From: Saprospiraceae bacterium
Lineage (GTDB): Bacteria; Bacteroidota; Bacteroidia; Chitinophagales; Saprospiraceae
Assembly: GCA_013002625.1 (NCBI GenBank)
Contig: JABDJE010000154.1
Span: 1-23,336, forward strand
Length of the DNA stretch: 23,336 nucleotides
Reading direction: 5' to 3'
The translations under genes were made by a program, and so were the position numbers. The notes under the pieces are model-generated. The model was not told the DNA's origin and did no database searches. It was given only the letters and a program-made list of their open reading frames with translations. Positions within the stretch are counted from its first letter, which is position 1, and each line of letters begins with the position of its first letter. Positions 7,635 to 15,717 of the stretch are shown piece by piece.

Positions 7635-8038
7635 AGGTATTTAACTAAATTCCATATCCAATTGATCATCATCAAACTACATAAGGGTAAATATACCTGA
7701 GGCTTGACAAGTTTTTGCTCGCAGTAGGTGTAAAATTTATAAAAGCTGTCTTTTCCTGTTATAAAATCCAGTATAACCCAAAATGGCAAAGCGAAAAGTG
7801 CAATGAGTAAAAAACCCAAGGGATTGAAATACCAGGCATTTGCAAATTGTCCCGACATAATTGACAAAACAGATCGGGTAGCGCCACAGCTTGGACATGG
7901 AATGCCAGTCATGTTTTTAAATACACAAACTGTATTAATGTTTCCAAAGCCTTGACCGGTGACAAAAAGATACATGACAGCACCTATACCGAAGATAGAA
8001 GCTGTAACGATAAAGATGTATAGTTGTTTTCGGTTCAA
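7631..8038 (-). CDS. DUF2752 family membrane protein
   Basis: A 135-residue membrane protein with the DUF2752 hallmark TGIPCPSCGATRS (44-56), including the C-P-x-C-G-x-T-R core, and an additional Cys38. There are about three hydrophobic segments (7-26, 75-92, 116-133). The Cys pair (48, 51) could bind metal or form a disulfide; no activity is established for the family. The only start that keeps the first helix is TTG at 8036-8038; the next ATG (codon 22) would remove it, and a stop in frame lies two codons upstream. The TTG is 3 bp past the TM2 gene stop, consistent with re-initiation after TM2 translation. Confidence 0.85.
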   Translation of the reverse strand: MNRKQLYIFIVTASIFGIGAVMYLFVTGQGFGNINTVCVFKNMTGIPCPSCGATRSVLSIMSGQFANAWYFNPLGFLLIALFALPFWVILDFITGKDSFYKFYTYCEQKLVKPQVYLPLCSLMMINWIWNLVKYL

Positions 8039-8041
8039 ATA

Positions 8042-8374
8042 TTATAACATATTGAACTTTTCAATATTCTTTTTTCTTGTCGCTCCCATGATTAAAAACC
8101 AATCTATAATTGCCCATACGCCAAAACCGCCACAAGTGATAAGTTTGCCTACTCCAAGTCCTGTATCTCCAATAAGGAATCTGTCAATTCCTAAGGTGCC
8201 GGCAAGCAATGATACGATTAGCATAGTTGTTGGGTTTTTAAATTGGGTCGTTTGGATTCTGGTCCACTTGTCATCATCCATCATAGAAAGTTCTTTCTTT
8301 ATATAAGGAAGATCAATACTTTCAAAATTATTGGCATTCGCCATTAAGAACATATCTACTCTTTGTGCATCCAT
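8042..8374 (-). CDS. TM2 domain-containing protein
   Basis: A 110-residue protein. An N-terminal soluble segment of about 45 residues (VDMFLMANANN, then ...MMDDDKWTRIQ) precedes a TM2 domain at about 48-97: helix 1 with the loop motif GTLGIDRFLIGD (59-70; Asp64-Arg65-Phe66), then GLGVGKLITCGGFGVWAIIDWFLI. TM2 proteins carry two closely spaced helices; their bacterial function is unknown. The N-terminal segment is one I associate with Bacteroidota TM2 proteins. It is the first gene of the run TM2 - DUF2752 - DUF4870 - M48, with 177 bp separating it from the divergent radical SAM gene. That gap must hold both promoters; I see no convincing promoter for this strand. Confidence 0.92.
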   Translation of the reverse strand: MDAQRVDMFLMANANNFESIDLPYIKKELSMMDDDKWTRIQTTQFKNPTTMLIVSLLAGTLGIDRFLIGDTGLGVGKLITCGGFGVWAIIDWFLIMGATRKKNIEKFNML

Positions 8375-8551
8375 GGGATTCGTCTGTTTTTATAATTAAA
8401 TTGATGAAATATATAATTCCAAAATACAAAATTGAACCATTTCATGTGTGAATCTTTGATCTATATAGTGAATATTTAGATGATCGTAGCAAAAAATAAG
8501 ATTAGAAAATAGTGTAGATCAATAGTTTAGGAAGGCATACATTTGTAAAAT

Positions 8552-10456
8552 ATGATTCAAACAGATCAGCGACCCATAACAGATTGGCTCCCTATTACTC
8601 AAAAAGAGGTAGAAAAGAGAGGGTGGTCAGAACTTGATGTTATACTAATATCAGGTGATGCTTATGTAGATCACCCTGCTTTTGGTGCAGCGGTGATCGG
8701 AAGGATAATTGAAAGTATGGGTCTTAAGGTCGGTATTATACCTCAACCCAATTGGCAGGATGATCTAAGAGATTTTAAAAAGTTTGGTCGTCCCAAATTA
8801 TTCTTTGGTGTTACCTCAGGATGTATGGACTCAATGGTTAATCATTATACAGCAGGGAAAAGAAAGCGATCCACCGATGCCTATACACCTGGTGGACAGG
8901 CTGGGTTCAGACCTGATTATGCCAGCATTGAATACACTAAAATTCTAAAAAAACTGTTCCCTGATGTCCCTGTTTTGCTGGGAGGAATCGAGGCCTCATT
9001 GCGAAGAGTGACGCATTATGATTATTGGGAGGATAAACTGTTTGCCAATATTCTCACACTCAGCGGAGCGGATATGCTTGTATATGGAATGGGAGAGATG
9101 CCTTTGAGAGAATTGATTCGTTTAATACAAAGAGGCGTTCCATTTGAAAGTTTGAATACCATACCTCAGACAGCAGTATTGGTAGACCGTCAAAGTGAAT
9201 TGCCCAAAAATAAAAGTTGGAAGGATTTGGTTCTGGCCTCGCACGAGAAATGCTTGCGCAATAAAATGGCCTTTGCTGCAAACTTCAAACACATCGAACA
9301 AGAGTCCAATAAGGTTCAGGCGCAAAGGCTTATTCAAGGAGTAGGGGATCATAATCTGGTAATTAATCCACCATATCCTCCTATGACGGAAGATCAGATT
9401 GATCGTTCTTTCGATCTGCCATACACCAGATTGCCGCATCCTAAATACAACAAACGTGGAAGCATCCCTGCCTATGAGATGATTAAGTTCTCGGTTAACA
9501 TGCATCGCGGTTGTTTTGGTGGGTGCAGTTTTTGTACAATTTCTGCACATCAGGGCAAATTTGTTGCAAGCAGATCTGAGGACTCGATATTAAAAGAAGT
9601 AGACGCCATTACACAAATGGACGGGTTCAAAGGCTATATCAGTGATTTGGGTGGTCCTTCAGCCAATATGTATAGAATGAAAGGGATTGATCAGTCTATT
9701 TGTGATCGATGTGTGGCACCAAGTTGTATTCACCCGGTGGTATGCAGCAATCTGGATACCAGTCACAAACCACTGACTCAGATATACAGGAAGGTGGATG
9801 AGCATAAGGATGTGAAAAAGGCCTTCGTAAGCTCTGGCATACGGTATGACTTGCTTGTAGAAGATTATAATAAAAAGCATGACGGTAGTCTGGATGAATA
9901 CATGGATCAGTTGGTGAGCCGCCATGTATGTGGTCGTCTTAAAGTGGCACCTGAACATACTTCTGATGGCACATTAAAAGTTATGCGTAAGCCTTCATTT
10001 AAGCATTTTCATAGTTTTAAAAAGAAATATGAGAAACTGAATAAGAAGCATAAACTCAATCAGCCCTTGATCCCATATTTCATTTCTTCACATCCAGGAT
10101 CTACCGAAGAGGAAATGGCAAATCTTGCCTCTGAAACCAAGGAGATGGGATTTAAATTGGAACAGGTACAGGATTTTACACCAACACCCATGACGGTTGC
10201 CACCGCAATTTATTATACAGGCGTTCATCCCTATACATTGAGACCAGTATATACTGCTATTTCAAAAAAGGAAAAAAAGAATCAACATCTCTTCTTCTTC
10301 TGGCATAAGCGTGAAAATTATCAGATCATCAGGGATAAACTCACAAATATGGGGCGTCCTGATCTGATTGAGAATCTGCTGGCAGAGAAGAAAAAACAGA
10401 ATAAAAGGAGCTTTATCCAATCCAAATCGAGACAAAAAAGGCGTAAAAAACGCTGA
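8552..10456 (+). CDS. ygiQ: YgiQ family radical SAM protein
   Basis: A 634-residue protein of the YgiQ (UPF0313) family, whose reaction is unknown. The N-terminal region has DVILISGDAYVDHPAFG (29-45), GIIPQPNW (61-68), STDAYTPGGQAGFRPD (107-122) and LLGGIEASLRRVTHYDYW (142-159), resembling a cobalamin-type Rossmann region. The radical SAM cluster is C321-x3-C325-x2-C328 in MHRGCFGGCSFC. A second Cys set, C384-x2-C387-x4-C392-x5-C398, is conserved in this family and could hold an additional cluster. The C-terminal part (VQDFTPTPMTVATAIYYTG, GRPDLIENL) matches the family, and the last 25 residues form a highly basic tail. The start ATG at 8552 is followed at once by the family's opening (ITDWLPITQKEVEKRGW). 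It is transcribed divergently from the TM2 operon. Confidence 0.95.
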   Translation: MIQTDQRPITDWLPITQKEVEKRGWSELDVILISGDAYVDHPAFGAAVIGRIIESMGLKVGIIPQPNWQDDLRDFKKFGRPKLFFGVTSGCMDSMVNHYTAGKRKRSTDAYTPGGQAGFRPDYASIEYTKILKKLFPDVPVLLGGIEASLRRVTHYDYWEDKLFANILTLSGADMLVYGMGEMPLRELIRLIQRGVPFESLNTIPQTAVLVDRQSELPKNKSWKDLVLASHEKCLRNKMAFAANFKHIEQESNKVQAQRLIQGVGDHNLVINPPYPPMTEDQIDRSFDLPYTRLPHPKYNKRGSIPAYEMIKFSVNMHRGCFGGCSFCTISAHQGKFVASRSEDSILKEVDAITQMDGFKGYISDLGGPSANMYRMKGIDQSICDRCVAPSCIHPVVCSNLDTSHKPLTQIYRKVDEHKDVKKAFVSSGIRYDLLVEDYNKKHDGSLDEYMDQLVSRHVCGRLKVAPEHTSDGTLKVMRKPSFKHFHSFKKKYEKLNKKHKLNQPLIPYFISSHPGSTEEEMANLASETKEMGFKLEQVQDFTPTPMTVATAIYYTGVHPYTLRPVYTAISKKEKKNQHLFFFWHKRENYQIIRDKLTNMGRPDLIENLLAEKKKQNKRSFIQSKSRQKRRKKR

Positions 10457-10574
10457 TCAGATCAATCCTATCCTTCATGGTATTTCAGCGGACATTCGTA
10501 TAAGCAATTAATAATAATTTCATTTTATACAAACATTTGGAACATTTATGACGTTTATATTGTAATTATAATAT

Positions 10575-11042
10575 ATGTATCAAGCTGAAAAAGAATATTT
10601 TATGGATACATTAAGTACAAAACAGATTTCACAAGCTACTGTACTCAATGGTTTGTTACACCAGCACATGAAATTCCAGGAATTTCTTGATACTGCTGCA
10701 GTAGATCATGCGGAACAAGAAGTTGTGGATGTTTTAATTCAAGTGAGACAGTTCAATGTAGACTGTATTAGTAAGTACACAGACTTAATTTCAAATGAAG
10801 AAGTACACATCAAACCTGCTAAAAGGTCTTTGGTGAATAGTATGTCAGAAGAACTTAAGGATTCGTTGATTATGAATAAGATAAATAATCAACTTTCGAT
10901 GCTGCTACCTTACTACCGCAGAGCATTGAGCAATAAAGCTATTAATGGCTTTGGAAGAATGATTATTGGTAATAATGCAGAAAAGATTATCCATATAAAA
11001 GATAATCTATTACATCCTTTACCTGAATTGTTCTACGCTTGA
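10575..11042 (+). CDS. Unrecognised, probably all-helical small protein
   Basis: A 155-residue soluble protein, no signal peptide or membrane segment, predicted by eye to be mostly amphipathic helices. The segment TVLNGLLHQHMKFQEFLD loosely recalls four-helix-bundle proteins of the PA2169/DUF2383 or ferritin-like kind, but metal-ligand motifs are not clear and I would not assign it. An alternative ATG at codon 10 (10602) has a purine-rich AAAAAG upstream and may be the true start, giving 146 residues. It stands between ygiQ (118 bp upstream) and the DinB-like gene (72 bp downstream) on the same strand and could have its own transcript. Confidence 0.68.
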   Translation: MYQAEKEYFMDTLSTKQISQATVLNGLLHQHMKFQEFLDTAAVDHAEQEVVDVLIQVRQFNVDCISKYTDLISNEEVHIKPAKRSLVNSMSEELKDSLIMNKINNQLSMLLPYYRRALSNKAINGFGRMIIGNNAEKIIHIKDNLLHPLPELFYA

Positions 11043-11065
11043 TAATATAAGCATCCAAGCTGAGT

Positions 11066-11073
11066 TAATTTTG
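11066..11073 (+). promoter_or_regulatory. Possible Bacteroidota -7 promoter box for the DinB-like gene
   Basis: TAATTTTG matches the phylum's -7 consensus TAnnTTTG exactly and lies 41 bp before the ATG at 11115, allowing a short leader. The nearest TTG upstream (11039-11041) is 24 bp away, longer than the usual spacing of about 19-21, so the -33 element is poor. Such a short motif occurs by chance. Confidence 0.3.
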
Positions 11074-11114
11074 CAGTCCATTTAACCCGTGGGCTCAACC
11101 CAACACTACTCTAT

Positions 11115-11636
11115 ATGAAACGCACGGCTTGGATAGACCGGAAGTTCGCATTCAGTGCACCCCCAGGTTGGATTTACAATGTAATTAGCCGACTGGAGGG
11201 CACTACTTCCAGGTTAATAGCCCTCACGACTGATCTGTCAGACCCCCAACTCAGCGAAGCCACCTCTGGTAAATGGAGCATCAAAGAACATATCGGTCAC
11301 CTTGTCGATTTGGAGTCATTGCACATTCACCGTTTGAATCAACTAAAAACGGGTGCCGATTATCTGACAGGAGCGGACATGTCTAATAAGGCTACAGATG
11401 CCGGTGATCATAATCAAAAAAATGTAGGTGAATTGATTTCAGCATTTGGAATGTTGAGGCAGGAATTTATTGCCGGGTTGCATGACCTGACTGCTGAACA
11501 GTCATTTCATAAGGCTTTGCACCCTAGACTGGTCATCTTTATGCGGCCTATTGACCTGGCTGAATTTTGTGCGGAGCATGACGATCATCATCTTACATCC
11601 ATTGCCGAAGTCAAGACCAAACTGCTAGGGCGCTAA
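11115..11636 (+). CDS. DinB-like superfamily putative metal-dependent protein
   Basis: A 173-residue four-helix DinB/YfiT-type protein. The family motif GKWSIKEHIGHLVDLE (52-67) carries His62 and HDDHH (155-159) gives the second cluster; together they form the usual three-His metal site. Members include thiol transferases (bacillithiol, mycothiol or glutathione type) and proteins of unknown role, and this sequence does not decide between them. Length is typical. Its 3' end overlaps the convergent pdxH gene by 12 bp (11625-11636), so the two mRNAs are complementary at their ends unless termination occurs inside the coding regions. No hairpin terminator is visible between them. Confidence 0.88.
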   Translation: MKRTAWIDRKFAFSAPPGWIYNVISRLEGTTSRLIALTTDLSDPQLSEATSGKWSIKEHIGHLVDLESLHIHRLNQLKTGADYLTGADMSNKATDAGDHNQKNVGELISAFGMLRQEFIAGLHDLTAEQSFHKALHPRLVIFMRPIDLAEFCAEHDDHHLTSIAEVKTKLLGR

Positions 11637-12269
11637 TCTATCAATCTTCCAGGATCCATCGTCTGAATGACGATACCTAAATCTATCATGATAGCGATTT
11701 TCCTGCCCCTGCCAAAATTCTATAATATAGGGTCTGATAACAAATCCTCCCCAAAAGTCTGGCAAAGGTATAGGATTATCGTTATCAAATTTTGTCTCCA
11801 TTTCGGCTCTTCTGTTGCGCATTTCCTCTAAAGTAATTTCTTGACTCTGAGGCGATGCTGTCGCACTGATCTGACTCCCTCTGGGTCTTGAGTGGAAGTA
11901 ACTCATTGAGGTATCACGATCTAATTTTTCTGCAACACCCTCAATCCTGATCTGTCTGAATTGAGGCCGCCACCAGAATACAGCCGAAACTTGGGGATTT
12001 GCAAGGATTTCTCGACTTTTTCTACTTTCATAATTCGTATAAAATGAAAAACCTTTTTGATTGAACCCTTTTAGAAGAACTATTCTAGATGAAGGTTTGC
12101 CATCCTCGGAAACAGTGCTTAAGGTCATACCATTAGGCTCGGATACACCCGCTTTTTCAGCTTCAAGATACCATCGCTCAAATTGAACGATGGGATCCTT
12201 AGCTATATCATTAATTGTCAGTTGTTGCTCACTTAAATACTCTGTTCTTCTGTCTTTTAGGTTATCCAT
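11625..12269 (-). CDS. pdxH: Pyridoxamine/pyridoxine 5'-phosphate oxidase
   Basis: A 214-residue FMN-dependent oxidase converting pyridoxine 5'-phosphate or pyridoxamine 5'-phosphate to pyridoxal 5'-phosphate, the last step of B6 synthesis and salvage, in the cytoplasm. Family blocks in order: DPIVQFERWYLEA (25-37), MTLSTV and SRIVLLKGF (61-69, FMN), FYTNYESRKSREI (76-88), FWWRPQFRQIRIEG (98-111), SRPRGSQISA (127-136), FWGGFVIRPYIIEFWQG (172-188), NRYHDRF (191-197) and the end WKIDRLAP. Nothing is missing. The start lies 10 bp after the stop of the RND pump gene on the same strand, so it probably belongs to the efflux operon transcript, an uncommon place for this gene. Confidence 0.96.
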   Translation of the reverse strand: MDNLKDRRTEYLSEQQLTINDIAKDPIVQFERWYLEAEKAGVSEPNGMTLSTVSEDGKPSSRIVLLKGFNQKGFSFYTNYESRKSREILANPQVSAVFWWRPQFRQIRIEGVAEKLDRDTSMSYFHSRPRGSQISATASPQSQEITLEEMRNRRAEMETKFDNDNPIPLPDFWGGFVIRPYIIEFWQGQENRYHDRFRYRHSDDGSWKIDRLAP

Positions 12270-12279
12270 TAATCCTTAA

Positions 12280-15200
12280 TTAATTACTGAAACTGGAAAT
12301 TAATTTTCTTTTTGCCCTGTAGGCCAACCAATACATTACTGGTACTACAACCAAAGTTAGGAATGTGGCGAATATAATTCCATAAATTACTGTCCATGCC
12401 ATTGGGCCCCACAAGGCTGTATTATCACCTCCAATGAAAATCTTGGGGTCTAACTCTGATACCAACGAGAAGAAGTTGAAATTAAATCCTATTGCAAGAG
12501 GAATAAGGCCCAGTACGGTTGTAATGGCAGTCAATAATACAGGGCGTAATCTTGTAGCGCCCCCTTCGATAATACTTTCTTTCACGATCTCCTTGCTTAA
12601 TTCCATAACGGAATCAATGCCCATATCTGTCCGTTTTCGCTTTATGAGTAATTCGATATAGTCTATGAGTACAATCGCATTATTTACGACAATCCCCGCC
12701 AGTGAAATAATTCCAACACCCGTAAATACTATACTGATGTCATTACCACTGATGGTATATCCAAGGAATACCCCAATAGTACTAAACAAGATTGAGAGTA
12801 TAATAATAAAAGGTGTGATCAAACTGTTGAACTGTGTAACAAGTATTATGAAAATACAGAATAAGGCCACCATGAATGCAGTACTCAGAAAAGCCATATC
12901 TTCTGCCTGCTGTTGTTGTTCACCTGTGAAATCATAGCTATAAGTATCAGGAAGATCATAGGAGTCCATGATCTTTGCAAGCTCAGTATTGATTTCGTTG
13001 GCATTATAACCGTCCAGAACATTAGATGAAATCGTAACAACCCGTTCAGAGTCAATTCTTCTGATTGCATTGTAAGTGGAAGAATATTCCACATCCGCAA
13101 CCGATGAAATAGGGACCTGTAAAATGCCGCCGGTGTTTTGATCCATGAAGGTGATTTTCTGATTGATCAGATCACTGACACTGTTTCTATATTTTTCATT
13201 GAGCCGAACCATAATCGGATATTCATCCTCTCCAACCTTGTATTTTGACACCTCTTTTCCAAAAACGGATGTTCTCAAAGTGCTGGCAATTTGGCCGGTA
13301 CTGATGGAGTATCTGCGTGCTGCCGCCCTGTCAATATTGACCAATAATTCAGGCTTGGCCAATTCAATATCTGCCTTCAATTCTTCGATACCCGGAATAT
13401 TCTGGGCATTAATATGTTTGATTAATTTGTCTGAAATGACGAGCAAGCTGTCTATTTCAGATCCAATGATTTCAAGATTTATTGCCTTTCCGGTAGGTGG
13501 TCCGGCTGCATTCGGTGATACGGCGATCTTAACGCCTGGTCGGCCCAGAATTTCCCGTCTGATTTCTTCCATAATGACACTTGTGGATATCTTCTCTCCT
13601 GTCTCTGCATCAATACGATCCTTGTATTCTAAAAATGCAACCGTTACCCTGGCCTTATTGGGCGTAACACCTGGCTCAGGTGGCGTATTAGGATCAGATG
13701 TGTCCTCTCCAATCTGAGTCAATACCGCTTCAACTATATTTCTGTATGGGTCTATAACCTTTTGTATTCTGGACTCAAGGTCCTTTACAACCTTATTGGT
13801 GGCTTCGATATCACTGCCGATAGGTAGTTCCACAAATATGTTGATGTACATGGGGTCTGGTTCAGGGAAAAATGCCACCTTAGGCATATTCATCATAAGT
13901 AATGCTGCAGCACCAAATAGCATCATGACCGTAGCTATCAGCGTCAATGCTGCATTTTTTCCTCTTAAAGCCAATCCGATAAATTTGTTGTAATACTGCT
14001 CAAGCACAGGTAAAAACCTGTTTTGAAAACCAAAAGATGCTGGCCTTAATACAAAGTGATTTAATGCCGTAACGATTGCGGCAATTCCCAATAAGTTTCG
14101 GATCCATTGAATTCCGGCAACATGAGATAATGCAGCTATTAATATCATTATCAGTACGCCAATCAAAACATTGCGCGTCCTTCGCTTTCTGACATTGGCA
14201 GAGTCGGCTTTCTCATCCACTTTCATAAACCGACTTGTAAAGACCGGATTGATGCCCAGTGCAACAAATAGGGATGAGAACAAAACGATGACCAGGGTAA
14301 TAGGCATATATTGCATGAAAACACCCATAATGCCCGGCCAGAATATCAATGGGATAAATGCAGCCAGAGTTGTAGCGGTTGACGCTATAATCGGCCAGGC
14401 CACTTCGCCTGCACCATATTTAGCTGCATCGATACCCTTATAGCCATTCTGCATATAGCGATATATATTCTCAACCACCACAATGGCATTATCCACGAGC
14501 AATCCGAGAGCCAGAATGAGCGAGAATAGTACCACTATGTTCATGGTCACTCCGAAAATATTCAGAACAAGAATTCCAGTAAGCATGGACAGAGGAATAG
14601 CTAAGCCTACAAAGAGTGCATTTCTCAGACCCAGGAAGAATAGAAGTATCAGAATTACAAGTATGACTCCTGAAATAATACTGTTCTCAAGATTTGAAAC
14701 TTCATTCCTTGTATAGACAGATAAATCATTGAAAAGGCTCACAGTTAAATCCTCAGGCAATGTCTTCTCGGCCTGCTTAATGACAACTTTCAGTTTATCT
14801 GCCGTTGATAAAAGATTTTCTCCGCTTCTCTTGATCACATCAAGTGATATTACTGGAGAGCCATCAGATCGGGCATAGGATGTACGCTCTTCAAATCCAT
14901 AAACCACTTCTGCAATATCTCGTAAGACTATGGGTTTTTGAAAATCTGCTTTTACAATCAGGTCGCGAATTTCATCCACACTTGAAAACTGACCAATGAT
15001 TCTCAGGGCACGTCTGTTGTCATTGTTGATGACTTCTCCTCCGGACATGGTCAGGTTTTCCCGTGCAACAGCAGTCTCAATATCATTGAAGCTGATTTTA
15101 AGAGATTGCATTTTAATCAGGTCAACATTAATCTTTACTTCTCGCTCAAGGGCACCTTTGATTTGAACTTCGGAGACTTCCTTAATTTCTTCAATTTTAT

Positions 15201-15717
15201 CCTGTAGATATTCAGCATAAGATCGAAGATCGTCCATGTTGTATTGTCCCGAAACATTCACGGTAACGATTGGTATCTCAGAGAAATTTATCTCTTCTAC
15301 TGCTGGATCCTGATCCAAGTCAGTTGGCAGTTCCTGTTTGGCTTTGTCAACCGCGTCTTTGGTTTTCCTAACAGCACTTTCAATTTCAAGGTCACTGTCA
15401 AATTCAGCGATCATGATTGAAAAATCCTGAATAGATGTTGACCTTAGATTCTTAAGACCAGTAATGGAATTGACTTCTTTTTCCAAAGGCCGTGTGATGA
15501 GATTTTCAATCTCTTCTGCAGAGTTACCAAAGTAAGGTGTATTGATATATACAGTTGGCAATGAAGCATCTGGATATTGCTCTTTGGGCATACGTTGATA
15601 ACTCTGAATCCCAAAAAGTAGGATCATAAAAGTCAACAAGAATATACTCGTCCCATTATCAACGGCTACACTGCTGAACTTGAATTCTCTAAACTGTTGT
15701 TTTATTTTATTGATCAT
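12280..15717 (-). CDS. RND family efflux pump, inner membrane permease
   Basis: A 1145-residue proton-driven RND exporter (AcrB/MdtB-like, HAE-1 side of the superfamily). TM1 is about 22-41, followed by the porter-domain start MPKEQYPDASLPTVYI. The relay helix TM4 reads LALGLLVDNAIVVVENIYR, with Asp409-Asn410 where AcrB has Asp407-Asp408. The TM10 counterpart reads GIVVNNAIVLIDYIE, with Asn1012 where AcrB has Lys940. The second porter half begins near MPKVAFFPEPDPMYINIFVELP. It is about 100 residues longer than AcrB, largely because of an insertion after TM6 (about residues 495-570: a Lys/Arg-rich segment and two additional hydrophobic stretches). It overlaps the adaptor gene by 11 bp and lies in a complete tripartite operon. 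Substrate is not predictable; drugs, bile-like compounds and lipids are all possible. Confidence 0.95.
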   Translation of the reverse strand: MINKIKQQFREFKFSSVAVDNGTSIFLLTFMILLFGIQSYQRMPKEQYPDASLPTVYINTPYFGNSAEEIENLITRPLEKEVNSITGLKNLRSTSIQDFSIMIAEFDSDLEIESAVRKTKDAVDKAKQELPTDLDQDPAVEEINFSEIPIVTVNVSGQYNMDDLRSYAEYLQDKIEEIKEVSEVQIKGALEREVKINVDLIKMQSLKISFNDIETAVARENLTMSGGEVINNDNRRALRIIGQFSSVDEIRDLIVKADFQKPIVLRDIAEVVYGFEERTSYARSDGSPVISLDVIKRSGENLLSTADKLKVVIKQAEKTLPEDLTVSLFNDLSVYTRNEVSNLENSIISGVILVILILLFFLGLRNALFVGLAIPLSMLTGILVLNIFGVTMNIVVLFSLILALGLLVDNAIVVVENIYRYMQNGYKGIDAAKYGAGEVAWPIIASTATTLAAFIPLIFWPGIMGVFMQYMPITLVIVLFSSLFVALGINPVFTSRFMKVDEKADSANVRKRRTRNVLIGVLIMILIAALSHVAGIQWIRNLLGIAAIVTALNHFVLRPASFGFQNRFLPVLEQYYNKFIGLALRGKNAALTLIATVMMLFGAAALLMMNMPKVAFFPEPDPMYINIFVELPIGSDIEATNKVVKDLESRIQKVIDPYRNIVEAVLTQIGEDTSDPNTPPEPGVTPNKARVTVAFLEYKDRIDAETGEKISTSVIMEEIRREILGRPGVKIAVSPNAAGPPTGKAINLEIIGSEIDSLLVISDKLIKHINAQNIPGIEELKADIELAKPELLVNIDRAAARRYSISTGQIASTLRTSVFGKEVSKYKVGEDEYPIMVRLNEKYRNSVSDLINQKITFMDQNTGGILQVPISSVADVEYSSTYNAIRRIDSERVVTISSNVLDGYNANEINTELAKIMDSYDLPDTYSYDFTGEQQQQAEDMAFLSTAFMVALFCIFIILVTQFNSLITPFIIILSILFSTIGVFLGYTISGNDISIVFTGVGIISLAGIVVNNAIVLIDYIELLIKRKRTDMGIDSVMELSKEIVKESIIEGGATRLRPVLLTAITTVLGLIPLAIGFNFNFFSLVSELDPKIFIGGDNTALWGPMAWTVIYGIIFATFLTLVVVPVMYWLAYRAKRKLISSFSN

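Noticed and set aside
8538..8545. TACATTTG as a -7 promoter box for ygiQ
   Set aside because: It matches TAnnTTTG, but sits 6 bp from the ATG, would make a leaderless mRNA, and lacks a -33 TTG at the right distance.
9122..9550. 142-codon minus-strand frame opposite ygiQ
   Set aside because: Antisense to conserved radical SAM motifs, with no recognisable domain.
10441..10530. GCGT/ACGC hairpin at the end of ygiQ (10441-10453) and GTATAA/TTATAC arms (10498-10530) as terminators
   Set aside because: Stems of 4 and 6 bp with no following T-run are too weak to support a terminator call.
11076..11105. GTGGG/CCCAC-like inverted sequence before the DinB-like gene
   Set aside because: Only about 4-5 bp pair around a short loop and no T-tract follows, so it is probably chance.
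13163..13717. 184-codon plus-strand open frame opposite the RND pump, with several more such frames (12434-14716)
   Set aside because: These are all antisense to a conserved pump gene and have compositions typical of reversed membrane-protein codons.
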